A DNA stretch of 64,000 bases from an uncultured Massilia sp. Its GTDB lineage: Bacteria; Pseudomonadota; Gammaproteobacteria; Burkholderiales; Burkholderiaceae_D. The stretch is taken from positions 1-64,000 of the forward strand of contig NZ_CAJYEB010000001.1 in the NCBI RefSeq assembly GCF_913773735.1. Reading direction: 5' to 3'. The position numbers and the translations under genes are program-made. Below, in pieces: positions 10,579 to 18,747 of this stretch. Positions within the stretch are counted from its first letter, which is position 1. Every line of letters starts with the position of its first letter. The notes under the pieces are model-generated. The model did no database searches and had not been told where the DNA came from. It worked only from the letters and a program-made list of their open reading frames with translations.

Positions 10579-11541
10579 TTAACCGGCATCCACCATCACG
10601 CAGTTGCGCCCGCCCTTCTTGGCCGCATACAGCGCCTTGTCCGCCGCCGCGACCAACAGCGCCGCCTCGTGCAGGCGCTGCGGCTCGAACGCCGCCACGC
10701 CGATGCTGAGCGTGACCATCGGCCAGTGCGCCGCCGGCGCGTGCGCCAGTTGCAACGCCGCCACGTGCTCGCGGATCGCGTTGGCGTGCACGCGCGCCTG
10801 CTCCAGCGTGGTGTCCGGCAGGATCGCCGCGAATTCCTCGCCGCCGTAGCGCGCCGCCACGTCGGCCGGGCGCTTCAGCTTCGCGGCCAGCGCCCTGGCC
10901 ACCGTCGCCAGGCAGGCGTCGCCCTGCTGGTGGCCGAAATGGTCGTTGTAGGCCTTGAAGGAATCGATGTCGATCAGCAGCAGCGCCAGGTTGCCCTGCG
11001 CGCGCTGGGCGCGGCGCAGTTCGCGGTCGAGGGCGACGTCGAAGTAGCGGCGGTTGGCGATGCCGGTCAGGCCGTCCACGTAGGAACGCGCGCGCAGCGA
11101 TTCGGCATGGTCGAGCAGGCGCTTTTCGCGCTCCACCGTGCCGCTGACGTCGCGGATCTCGATCAGGCAGTGGCGCTCGCCATCCTCGTCGAACGGGGTG
11201 ACGGTGATGGCCTGGTCGATGCGCGGGCCGTCGAAGCTGCCGGCCTCGCGCAGCGGGAACGGCGTGCGGCTCTCGGCCGGCGGGATGGGGCCGCCCGCCC
11301 CGCCCGCGAACGCATCCAGCACGGCGGCCTCGACGCGCGAGCCGCGCAGTTCGGGAAACACGTCGAACAGCGAATGCCCGCGCACGCGGGCGGCGGCGCG
11401 GCCGCAGCGGGGCACCATCCAGCCGTTCCACAGGACGATGCGGTGGGCACTGTCGAGCACGACGATACCGCCCTGCACGAGCTGGAGGACGCGCTCGGAC
11501 AGGCCGGCACGGGAGGTGGAGTCGGTGAGGGACACGGGCAT
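10579..11541 (-). CDS. PAS-GGDEF diguanylate cyclase
   Basis: 320 residues; makes cyclic di-GMP from two GTP. Residues about 15-130 form a PAS-like sensor domain (VLDSAHRIVLWNGWMVPRCG). A short coiled linker and a GGDEF domain follow: DGLTGIANRRYFD, LLIDIDSFKAYND and the active-site RYGGEEF. An RPAD inhibitory site sits exactly five residues before the active site, so product inhibition is expected. No transmembrane helix. The start is set at MPVSLTDS; the ORF stays open to 11649 and MVDFRYDQ at 11586 is another option. The gene lies between two tRNA-Lys genes and is convergent with the first. Confidence 0.9.
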   Translation of the reverse strand: MPVSLTDSTSRAGLSERVLQLVQGGIVVLDSAHRIVLWNGWMVPRCGRAAARVRGHSLFDVFPELRGSRVEAAVLDAFAGGAGGPIPPAESRTPFPLREAGSFDGPRIDQAITVTPFDEDGERHCLIEIRDVSGTVEREKRLLDHAESLRARSYVDGLTGIANRRYFDVALDRELRRAQRAQGNLALLLIDIDSFKAYNDHFGHQQGDACLATVARALAAKLKRPADVAARYGGEEFAAILPDTTLEQARVHANAIREHVAALQLAHAPAAHWPMVTLSIGVAAFEPQRLHEAALLVAAADKALYAAKKGGRNCVMVDAG

Positions 11542-11658
11542 GGTTTGATATCTTGCGATCAACTGATCATACCGGAAATCCACCATGCTGCGGCCAGCCC
11601 GGCCATGCAACAATTGCTGCATCCAACAAACAATTGTTGTTAATTTCACGCAGGCACT

Positions 11659-11686
11659 TGGCCGGGCGGCGGCGAGCGGCTATAAT
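11659..11686 (+). promoter_or_regulatory. Promoter of the second tRNA-Lys gene
   Basis: TTGGCC (11659-11664), a 16-base spacer, and TATAAT (11681-11686), 10 bases before the tRNA. It mirrors the promoter of the first copy. Confidence 0.78.
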
Positions 11687-11696
11687 GCCGTCCGTC

Positions 11697-11772
11697 GGGT
11701 CGTTAGCTCAGTTGGTAGAGCAGCGGACTTTTAATCCGTTGGTCGCTGGTTCGAGCCCAGCACGGCCTACCA
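11697..11772 (+). tRNA. tRNA-Lys(UUU)
   Basis: A 76-base tRNA with anticodon TTT, identical to the copy at 10439, with an encoded CCA. The flank after CCA differs from that of the first copy, so the two genes have independent terminators. Confidence 0.97.
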
Positions 11773-11791
11773 TGAATTTGCAGTGCCGAAG

Positions 11792-11823
11792 AAGGCGTCA
11801 TGAGCGATCATGACGCCTTTTTT
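11792..11823 (+). terminator. Terminator after the second tRNA-Lys
   Basis: A perfect 12-bp stem, AAGGCGTCATGA / TCATGACGCCTT, with a GCGA loop followed by TTTT. The A residues on the left arm could also let it serve the minus-strand LuxR gene ending at 11879. Confidence 0.85.
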
Positions 11824-11878
11824 CGTTGCCCGGCATATTCGTCAGCCACGGGCACGCGCCATTGCACCGCCTTCTCGT

Positions 11879-12478
11879 TCAGCCGGACAGCCCCGGGCCG
11901 GCCGTGTCGAAGCCCACCAGCCCGCGCTGGGCCGCCACCACCACCGCCTGCGTGCGCGCATTGGCGCCGAGCTTGCCCATCAGGCTGCGGACATGCCACT
12001 TCACGGTGCCGACCTCGATGCCCAGGTCGCGCGCGATGCGCTTGTTGCACAGGCCCCTGGCCAGCAGGTGCAGCACGTCGCTCTCGCGGCCGGTCAGGCG
12101 CTGGGCCGGCAGGCCGAGGCGCGCGGCCGCGACGGGACACAGGTGGCGCGCTCCCGCCAGCAGCTGGCGCACCGCTTCGCGCAGCTGCGCCGCGCCGGTG
12201 TCGGCCAGCAAATAGCCGGCCACGCCGCATTCCAGCGCGCGCCGCACGTCCCATTCCTTGTCGCGGCCGGTCACGACCAGCACCGGCCTGGCCGCGCCGG
12301 CGCGCGCCAGCGCAATGCCCGCCGCGTAGTCGGCGACGACGATGTCCGCCCGTGCCAGCACGTCCGGCCGCTCGTCATGCGTCGTGACCTGCCACCGGTC
12401 CGAGCGCAGCAGGGCCGCGAGGCCGGCGCGCACCACCGGCCGGGCGTGCACGACGTGGATGGCGGCGCCGTCTTCCAT
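11879..12478 (-). CDS. LuxR/NarL-type regulator with degenerate receiver
   Basis: 199 residues. The C-terminal LuxR helix-turn-helix is clear (LTGRESDVLHLLARGLCNKR, IARDLGIEVGTVKWHVRSLM). The N-terminal receiver-like domain (HVVHARPVVRAGLAALL, VVADYAAG, GVAGYLLAD) has lost the acidic pair, replaced by HA, and the conserved lysine, where GYLLAD stands for GYLLKD. Normal aspartate phosphorylation is therefore unlikely, and it may bind a ligand or be constitutively active. It starts 2 bases after the stop of the upstream gene at 12481, so they form one transcription unit. No partner kinase is adjacent. Confidence 0.87.
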   Translation of the reverse strand: MEDGAAIHVVHARPVVRAGLAALLRSDRWQVTTHDERPDVLARADIVVADYAAGIALARAGAARPVLVVTGRDKEWDVRRALECGVAGYLLADTGAAQLREAVRQLLAGARHLCPVAAARLGLPAQRLTGRESDVLHLLARGLCNKRIARDLGIEVGTVKWHVRSLMGKLGANARTQAVVVAAQRGLVGFDTAGPGLSG

Positions 12479-12480
12479 CG

Positions 12481-13200
12481 TCAGCCGAAGCGGATGTCGC
12501 TGGCGACGATCGACACCACCAGCGGTTCCGGGGCATGGCCGCCGTCGGCGTCGCGCAGGTAGATGTGGTGGCGGGTCGGCAGCGCGATGCCCTCGACCGT
12601 CGTGTAGTCGGAAAAATAGTGGACGGCCGGCGTGCCGCCGTTGACGTCGACGTCGTAGTCGTGGCGGCGCAGCCGGCCGTCGGCGGCAACGTAAAACGTC
12701 TGCACGCGGCTGTGGGTGGCGATGGCGTCGGGATACGTCACGCGCAGGCGGTGCCAGGTCTCGCTGTCTTCATCCCAGTCGGGCAGCTGCTCGACGCCGA
12801 AGCCCGGTTCGGCAAAGACGAACGGCACCGTCAGGTAGTTCCAGATCGCGTAGCCGACGAAGTAGGCCAGGTGCAGGTCGTCCCAGGGCGTCTCCAGGCC
12901 GAAGCCGGCGAAGGCGGCGCGCGGGTCGTCCAGCGCCGCCACGACCGTGCCGTCGGCATCCTCGATGGCGGCGCGCTGCGGCGTGACGGCGGTGCGGCGT
13001 CCGGGGGCGCCGAACGGCGCGTGCGAGGTCCACTGGCGCCGCAGGTCGACGGTGACGTCGACCTCGTCGAGCATCCCGCCCTTGCCCTTCATGGGCCACA
13101 GGACGCCGCCCTGGCTCAGGTGGGCCGACAGCGTGTCGTGCGACTTCCAGCGCGCCAGGCCGCCGTGGGCTTCCAGGATGTGTTCGAGCAGTGCGTTCAT
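12481..13200 (-). CDS. Conserved hypothetical protein, no signal peptide
   Basis: 239 residues; I do not recognise a named family. It begins MNALLEHILEAHGGLARWKS, a helix-plus-strand opening that resembles LolA/LppX-like lipid-binding folds but without an export signal. Later stretches such as WHRLRVTYPDAIATHS, RLRRHDYDVDVNGG and HHIYLRDADGG are typical of a curved beta-sheet. The ATG at 13200 has GGAG upstream (CGGAGAACGTCCC); the longer ORF start is not supported. It is co-transcribed with the LuxR regulator 2 bases downstream, so it may supply a signal to it or be its target; this is a guess. Confidence 0.75.
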   Translation of the reverse strand: MNALLEHILEAHGGLARWKSHDTLSAHLSQGGVLWPMKGKGGMLDEVDVTVDLRRQWTSHAPFGAPGRRTAVTPQRAAIEDADGTVVAALDDPRAAFAGFGLETPWDDLHLAYFVGYAIWNYLTVPFVFAEPGFGVEQLPDWDEDSETWHRLRVTYPDAIATHSRVQTFYVAADGRLRRHDYDVDVNGGTPAVHYFSDYTTVEGIALPTRHHIYLRDADGGHAPEPLVVSIVASDIRFG

Positions 13201-13388
13201 GGGACGTTCTCCGTGGTGGAATGAGGGTGTCGGCCGGCAACCCTGCCGGAACTGCGGTAAGCTGTGCGCCGCCCCGTCGTCGGGTTCGTCCAGCGCGTCC
13301 TGTACCCGTGCATGATAAATTCCCGGCAACGCGCCGCGCTGGACGAATATCCCTCGAATCCGGCCTTTCGCCCCTGTTTTCGCCCGCC

Positions 13389-13997
13389 ATGCCCCAGACC
13401 ATCCTCGCCCCCGTCCACCACGAACTGATCATCAAGAAGAGCCGTTTCCTCGCCTGCGTCCAGCCGATGCCGGACCGCGCCGGCGCGCAGAAGGTCGTCG
13501 CCGCGCTGCGCGCCGCGCATCCGGGCGCGGCCCACGTGTGCTGGTCGCTGCTGGCCGGCGGGCAGTCGGCCGCGGTCGACGACGGCGAGCCGAGCGGCAC
13601 CGCCGGCCGGCCGATGCTGGACGTGCTGCGCCACCAGGACCTGGAAGGCGTGCTGGCCACCGTGGTGCGGTATTTCGGCGGCATCAAGCTGGGCGCGGGC
13701 GGCCTCGTGCGCGCCTACACGGACAGCGTCGCCCAGGCGCTGCTGGTGGCGCAGAAGGTGCCGATCGTGCGCCAGCGCCACCTGGCCTGCGGCGCGCCCT
13801 ACCCGCTCGAGGGCCTGATCCGGCGCGAGCTGGACGGCGCCGGGGCGACGCTCGACGAGGTCGCGCATGCCGACAGCGTCACGTTCCTGTTCCACCTGCC
13901 GGACGACCGCGCCGGCGCCCTCGTCGCGCGGCTGAACGAGGCCGGCAACGGGCGCATCGCGTGGATCGAGGCCCAGGAAGCGTCCGGGAGCGCGTGA
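13389..13997 (+). CDS. yigZ: YigZ/IMPACT family protein
   Basis: 202 residues. The family is conserved from bacteria to the eukaryotic IMPACT translation regulator; the bacterial biochemical role is not firmly established. The N-terminal UPF0029 domain shows the signature DDGEPSGTAGRPMLDVLR and VVRYFGGIKLGAGGLVRAY. A ferredoxin-like C-terminal domain (DUF1949) ends near IAWIEAQE. The ATG at 13389 gives the usual length of about 200; the ORF-track start at 13191 adds a 66-residue low-complexity extension overlapping the divergent gene and is rejected. Confidence 0.93.
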   Translation: MPQTILAPVHHELIIKKSRFLACVQPMPDRAGAQKVVAALRAAHPGAAHVCWSLLAGGQSAAVDDGEPSGTAGRPMLDVLRHQDLEGVLATVVRYFGGIKLGAGGLVRAYTDSVAQALLVAQKVPIVRQRHLACGAPYPLEGLIRRELDGAGATLDEVAHADSVTFLFHLPDDRAGALVARLNEAGNGRIAWIEAQEASGSA

Positions 13998-14147
13998 GCT
14001 GATAACGCTATCATCGCGCCGAATACCGGACATCACGACTCAAAAGCGGACTCGCGCGCGTGCAGCCGCCATAATCGCCGGTTCCCTGTCGCCCGCGCGC
14101 ATTCGCTCCCCCGCCCGGGCCTCGTCAATACACTGAAGACACACACC

Positions 14148-15323
14148 ATGATCAAGAAGAGCCTGGCCCCCCTGGCACTCGGCGGTTTCGGCATCGGCAT
14201 GACCGAATTCGTCATGATGGGCATCCTGCCCGACATCGCCGGCGGCCTGTCGATCTCCATCCCCCAGGCGGGCTACCTGATCTCGGCCTATGCGGTCGGC
14301 GTCGTGGTCGGCGCGCCGACCCTGGTGAGCATGATGTCGCACCGGCCGCCGCGCAGCGTGCTGGTCTGGTTCATGCTGATGTTCACGGTATTCAATGCGC
14401 TGTCGGCGTTCGCGCCGAACTTCGGTTCGCTGCTGCTGCTGCGCTTCCTGGCCGGCCTGCCGCACGGCGCCTTCTTCGGCGTCGGCGCGGTGGTCGCCAC
14501 GCGCCTGGCCGACAAGGGCAAGGCCGCGGCGGCCGTCGCCAGCATGTTCACCGGCCTGACGCTCGCCAATGTGATCGGCGTTCCCGCCGGCACCTGGCTC
14601 GGCCACAACATGAGCTGGCGCATCGTGTTCGCCATCGTCGCCGCCATCGGCCTGGCCACGATGGTCATGCTGCACCGGGTCGTGCCCTACATCGCCGCGA
14701 CCAAGGGTCCGGGCCTGGCGCAGGACCTGCGCATCTTCCGCAATCCGAGCCTGTGGCTGGCGCTGGCCATCACGTCGATCGGTACCGGCGGCCTGTTCGC
14801 CTGGCTGAGCTATATCGCGCCGCTGCTGACCGAGGTCACCCGCTTCCACGCCAACACCATCCCGCTGATCATGACCATCGTCGGCGTCGGCATGACGGTG
14901 GGCGTGACGCTGGGCGGCAGGCTGGCCGACAGCGTGGCGCCGCTGCGCGCCATCATCATCCTCTTGATCACGCTGGTGGCGCTGCTGTGCCTGAACGGGC
15001 TGCTGGCCCATTCGCAGCCGGCGATGTTCGTGCTGTCGTTCGCGATCGGCGCCAATGCGATGGCGCTGGGCCCCTCGATCCAGATGCTGCTGATCGAGCA
15101 CTCGCGCGAGGCGGAGATGCTGGGCTCGTCGCTGGGCCAGTCGGGCTTCAACATCGGCAACGCCACCGGCGCCTTCCTCGGCGGCATCCCGCTGACGCTG
15201 GGCTACTCCTATGCATCCCCGCAATGGGTGGCGGCCGCGCTGGCGCTGTGCGGCGTCGGCCTGGCGCTGGCGATGCTGCTGCACAACCGCCGCGCCGTGG
15301 GCATGCTGGCCCCGGGCGCCTGA
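14148..15323 (+). CDS. MFS transporter, AraJ-like DHA1 family
   Basis: 391 residues with 12 predicted membrane helices. This is an inner-membrane proton-coupled exporter of the arabinose-efflux-permease (AraJ/YdhP) type. The opening LALGGFGIGMTEFVMMGILP is characteristic of that subgroup. Between helices 2 and 3 the usual acidic/arginine loop is replaced by SHRPPRSV. Substrate cannot be told from sequence. The gene stands alone and is convergent with the PEP-CTERM gene; a REP-like hairpin just after the stop probably ends both transcripts. Confidence 0.9.
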   Translation: MIKKSLAPLALGGFGIGMTEFVMMGILPDIAGGLSISIPQAGYLISAYAVGVVVGAPTLVSMMSHRPPRSVLVWFMLMFTVFNALSAFAPNFGSLLLLRFLAGLPHGAFFGVGAVVATRLADKGKAAAAVASMFTGLTLANVIGVPAGTWLGHNMSWRIVFAIVAAIGLATMVMLHRVVPYIAATKGPGLAQDLRIFRNPSLWLALAITSIGTGGLFAWLSYIAPLLTEVTRFHANTIPLIMTIVGVGMTVGVTLGGRLADSVAPLRAIIILLITLVALLCLNGLLAHSQPAMFVLSFAIGANAMALGPSIQMLLIEHSREAEMLGSSLGQSGFNIGNATGAFLGGIPLTLGYSYASPQWVAAALALCGVGLALAMLLHNRRAVGMLAPGA

Positions 15324-15340
15324 ACCAAAAACAATGACCC

Positions 15341-15403
15341 AAAACCGGGCTCTGACCCCGGCTCTGACCCCGGTTTGAGGGGGGTCAAACCGGGGTCAGA
15401 GCC
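15341..15403. repeat. REP-like CTCTGACCCCGG repeat, copy 1
   Basis: Two tandem copies of GGCTCTGACCCCG followed by an inverted copy. GCTCTGACCCCGGTTT (15361-15376) and AAACCGGGGTCAGAGC (15387-15402) form a 16-bp hairpin with a 10-base loop. It sits between the convergent MFS and PEP-CTERM genes. The same 33-base core occurs at 23886 and 63157. Confidence 0.88.
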
Positions 15404-15419
15404 TGAATTGTCGAGTGAA

Positions 15420-16361
15420 TCAGGGCTTGCGGCGGCGGGCGAGGCCGAAGGCGGCCAGGCCGCCCAGTACCAGGGCGATGCTGGCGGGTTCGGGGACGGC
15501 GGTCGAGGGCGGCGTGGACGTGCCCAGGTTCAGGCCCGCGACTTCGACCGCCTTGAAGCCATTGGTATTGATCTGGACCGTCGAGTTCCAGGTATCGACG
15601 ATGACGGTGCCGTTGACGTTGCCCGAGTTCTTCGACACCGTCGCATACGGCGCCAGGATGCTGCCGATCACGCTGCGCACGTCGACGCTCGTCGCTTCGT
15701 AGAAGTTGAACAGCACGTTGTAGCCGCTCAGCGACGCGAATTCGATATTGTTGTCGGCAAAGCTGCCGCTGCTGCCGCTGACGTTGAAGATCAGCGTCTG
15801 GCCCGGCACCAGGTTCGACAGCTTCCATTCTTTCGATGTCTGGAAGATATTGCCCGACACATCGAAGATATCGACGCCCCCCTTGCCGCTGCCACTCACG
15901 TAGGACGTACCCGCGCCGCCCGTCACGGTGCCGGTGTTGGCCAGCTTGTCCAGCGCCGACGACAGCGTCTTGTAGTAGCTCTCCGTCGCCTTGAAGTCGA
16001 TCGGCTTGACCGTCGAGACGCCGTCCAGCGCCCAGTTCGGCGCCGTGATCGTGCCGCCCGCATACGTCAGTCCGTTGACGATGTTGCCATTGCTCATGTT
16101 GACATTGCCGCCGGCCACGACCGAATAGTTCGAGAACGCATCCTTGTTCTTGTCGTTGACACGGTAGCCCGACAGCGTGACGTTGCCGCCGGCGACGATG
16201 GCGCCTTCGGTATCGCTGCCGCTGGACGTGAAGTTCTTGATCGCATACACGTTCGCCCCGCCGATCGGCGCGGCCAGGTCCAGCAGCGCCGCATGGGCGG
16301 CGGGACCCGCGCACAGGGCGGTCACGGCGGCGGCGAAGGCGAGATGGCGGGAGGCAGGCAT
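15420..16361 (-). CDS. Choice-of-anchor A family PEP-CTERM protein
   Basis: 313 residues. A signal peptide (RHLAFAAAVTALCAGPAAHA) is followed by a choice-of-anchor A domain (GAIVAGGNVTLSGYRVND, VVAGGNVNMSNG) and a PEP-CTERM tail (VPEPASIALVLGGLAAFGLA then RRRKP). The tail directs the protein to exosortase EpsH-type processing, linked to exopolysaccharide or biofilm matrix in these bacteria. The exosortase is not in this window. The ATG at 16361 has AAGGAAATCCC before it. The ORF track extends this frame to 19112 through unrelated genes; that is an artefact of high GC. Confidence 0.92.
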   Translation of the reverse strand: MPASRHLAFAAAVTALCAGPAAHAALLDLAAPIGGANVYAIKNFTSSGSDTEGAIVAGGNVTLSGYRVNDKNKDAFSNYSVVAGGNVNMSNGNIVNGLTYAGGTITAPNWALDGVSTVKPIDFKATESYYKTLSSALDKLANTGTVTGGAGTSYVSGSGKGGVDIFDVSGNIFQTSKEWKLSNLVPGQTLIFNVSGSSGSFADNNIEFASLSGYNVLFNFYEATSVDVRSVIGSILAPYATVSKNSGNVNGTVIVDTWNSTVQINTNGFKAVEVAGLNLGTSTPPSTAVPEPASIALVLGGLAAFGLARRRKP

Positions 16362-16459
16362 GGGATTTCCTTGCGCAAATTGATTAACCGCAAGATTATC
16401 ACCAATCCGACGAATTTCCGAGCGACGCGAAGTCGGTTGCGCCGCCAACGCCACAGGCG

Positions 16460-17296
16460 TCAGACGAGCAGCGCCTGCTCCATCGAAGCCGCCACATCGA
16501 GGGCATCGTCGATCATGGCCTGGAAATCGTCCTCGTCCACCAGGTAGTCCAGCACGCTGTCGGCATGCGCCGGCAGCGGTGCCGGCGGCGGCCCCAAGGG
16601 CGACGGCACGGCCGCATGGGTATTGGCCAGCAGCAAGGTATCGAGCAGCGTGGCCGGGGGCATCGCCATCAGCCTGCCGCGCAGCCCGAAGATCGCCTCG
16701 GCGATCGGTTCCGGCAGCATCAGCTTGCGGGCCACCTCGCGCGTGACGACATCCTCGCACAGTTCGGCCCATTTTTCCGGATCGTCGTCGAGCAGGCCCG
16801 GGAAACCGTCGGCGCGCGACAGCAGGTAGAAGGCGCCGACCTCGTGCACGATGCCGGCGAACATGGCGGTGTCGGGATTGACGAAGGTGAGACAGCGCGC
16901 GAACACGTGGGCCAGCGCCGCCACCTGCACCGTGTGCTCCCACAGCTGGGCGGCCTTGGCGCGCAGGTCCGGGTCGGCGATGCGCGCGCCGAACTGGCGC
17001 ACGGCCAGGCCGGTGGCCAGCATCTGCAGGTTGCGGTAGCCGATCCGCTCCACCGCCGTGCGCACGTTCGTGACCGGACGCCCGCCGCCGTTGAAGATCG
17101 CCGTGTTGGCCAGCGCCACCGTGCGCGCGGCCAGCTGCGGCTCGCCCAGCACCAGGCGGATCGCCTCCTCCAGGTGGCAATCCGGATCGTTCAGCGCCTG
17201 CTGCAGGCGCAGCACGGCGTTCACGCTGGTGGGAAAGGAAATCTCGCCACGTTCGGCCTGGGCGACGATCGTTCCGAAGGCTTCTAGTCTGTTCAC
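16460..17296 (-). CDS. HDOD domain protein
   Basis: 278 residues with an HDOD domain across most of the length (FPTSVNAVLRLQQALND, EAIRLVLGEPQLAARTVALA, GRPVTNVRTAVERIGYRNLQ, AGIVHEVGAFYLLS). HDOD proteins are HD-GYP relatives that lack phosphodiesterase activity and act in signalling scaffolds for motility, biofilm or c-di-GMP networks. Here the metal-binding HD pair is replaced (IVHEVG), as is usual for the family. No other effector domain is fused. It stands alone between the PEP-CTERM and BON genes, all on the minus strand. Confidence 0.88.
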   Translation of the reverse strand: MNRLEAFGTIVAQAERGEISFPTSVNAVLRLQQALNDPDCHLEEAIRLVLGEPQLAARTVALANTAIFNGGGRPVTNVRTAVERIGYRNLQMLATGLAVRQFGARIADPDLRAKAAQLWEHTVQVAALAHVFARCLTFVNPDTAMFAGIVHEVGAFYLLSRADGFPGLLDDDPEKWAELCEDVVTREVARKLMLPEPIAEAIFGLRGRLMAMPPATLLDTLLLANTHAAVPSPLGPPPAPLPAHADSVLDYLVDEDDFQAMIDDALDVAASMEQALLV

Positions 17297-17374
17297 GGCG
17301 GCGATTATACGCCCGCCCTAGATAGCCTTGGAGCAATTTTCGTACATACGTTCGCAACCTGTGGTAGATACGCG

Positions 17375-17406
17375 AAAAAAACGGCCGGCTACAGGCCGCC
17401 GGCCGT
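17375..17406 (-). terminator. Terminator of the BON-domain gene
   Basis: Stem ACGGCCGGC / GCCGGCCGT (9 bp) with an 8-base loop. On the minus strand it is followed by a run of seven T (A run at 17375-17381). It lies 44 bases past the BON gene stop. Confidence 0.88.
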
Positions 17407-17449
17407 GGAAGGGCAAACCGGAAGACGCCGGCGGCGGCCGGCGCCGGAC

Positions 17450-18571
17450 TTACTTGACCTTGATCGCGCTCTCGACCTTGGTGACGCCGTCGACGCCCCT
17501 GGCGACCTTGACGGCCTTGTCCGCCTCGGTCTTCGAGTTGACGAAGCCGCTCAGCATCACGACGCCCTGCTCGGTCTCGACGTGGATGCCCAGCGACTTC
17601 AGGTCCGGTTCCTTGACGAGGCCGGCCTTGACCTTGGTCGTGATGGCGGTATCGGCGGCGGCCACGCGGGTCCTGGCCGCCGCGTCGCGGGTACCCTCGC
17701 CGGCGCGGTCCATCGCCTTGTCGCTCTTCTGCGCGGCGCTGGCCGTGGCGTCGCGGGTGTTGTCGCCGGCGCGGTCCAGGGCGTTCTCGGTCTTCTGGGT
17801 GGCGCTGGACGCGACCTGCTTCGTCTTGTCGGCGACGGCCTGGGCGACTTCCCTGGTCTTCTCGACGGCGGTGGCGGCCACGGCCTTCGTCTTCTCGGCT
17901 GCGGTGGCGGCGGCTGCGCGGGTCTTGTCGGCGGCCGCTTCGGTGGCCGACTGGGCGGCGTCGCCGGTGCGGGCCGCGGCGGCGGCGGTGTTCTCGCGCA
18001 GCGGCGACGGCTTGGTCTCGACCAGGCAGCCGGTGCGGGCGTCGGCGCCCATCTGCGCGCACTTGTCGACGGCTGCCGCCTTGGCCGGCTCGCGGGTATC
18101 GGTGTTGCTCACCAGGCCGCCGGCGGTGGTCGTGCCGGCGCCGCTGGCGCCGGTGGCCGCGCTGCGGTCGGACTTGGCGTCGGCGATGGCGGCCGTGTGC
18201 ACCGACTTGGCATTGTCCATGCAGCTGTCCTTGTCGGCGCCGTCCCTGGCGTCGCACTTCTGCTTGGCCAGCGCGTACTCGGCGTCGGCCAGGTTGGTGC
18301 GCGCCTTCTGGCGGCTGGCCGGCGAGGTGCTGTACTGGGCCAGTGCGGCGTTCTCGGCGCGCACGCGGACCACCTTGGCCTCGGCCATGCAGATGTCCTT
18401 GTCGTTGCCGCTCATTGCGTCGCACTTCGCGGTGGCCGCCTGGTAGTCCGCCGTGGCCTTCTGGGTGATGTTGCGGTAGGCGGCCGCGTCGTGGTTCAGC
18501 GCCGCCGTCGGGGCCTGGGCGAAGCTGGCGCCCGCGGCCGTCGCGAGCAGGGTCGCAATCAGCGTTTTCAT
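17450..18571 (-). CDS. Exported BON-domain protein with Ala-rich helical middle
   Basis: 373 residues. Signal peptide MKTLIATLLATAAGASFA, then two segments each with a spaced cysteine pair (AKCDAMSGNDKDICMAEAK and KQKCDARDGADKDSCMDNAK). This looks like an internal duplication, and DUF-type proteins with this motif are common in Burkholderiales. Residues about 200-300 are a long Ala/Lys/Thr-rich helix with repeating TKAVAAT / KTREVA / TRDA units resembling LEA-type or YtxH-like sequences. Residues 305-373 are a BON domain (ITTKVKAGLVKEPDLKSLGI, GVVMLSGFV), as in OsmY, suggesting an envelope stress or phospholipid-binding role. A strong terminator follows. Confidence 0.87.
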   Translation of the reverse strand: MKTLIATLLATAAGASFAQAPTAALNHDAAAYRNITQKATADYQAATAKCDAMSGNDKDICMAEAKVVRVRAENAALAQYSTSPASRQKARTNLADAEYALAKQKCDARDGADKDSCMDNAKSVHTAAIADAKSDRSAATGASGAGTTTAGGLVSNTDTREPAKAAAVDKCAQMGADARTGCLVETKPSPLRENTAAAAARTGDAAQSATEAAADKTRAAAATAAEKTKAVAATAVEKTREVAQAVADKTKQVASSATQKTENALDRAGDNTRDATASAAQKSDKAMDRAGEGTRDAAARTRVAAADTAITTKVKAGLVKEPDLKSLGIHVETEQGVVMLSGFVNSKTEADKAVKVARGVDGVTKVESAIKVK

Positions 18572-18747
18572 GGTCGATGTCCCTTTGTCTATGGTTGTTG
18601 TGACAAGGCAGATTCAACACCCGCGCACGGTTGTTCTCTGTGCGGCACCGAACGCTTGGGACGAAACCGCCCAAGAGGCTGCCCCGCACTTGCCTCATAC
18701 CTGCCGCGCACCCGCCGCGCGCCCGCATTACGTCGGTGCGCGAGCGC

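Noticed and set aside
13191-13388. An extended N-terminus of the YigZ ORF
   Set aside because: It overlaps the divergent 12481 gene start and exceeds the normal family length; the ATG at 13389 fits.
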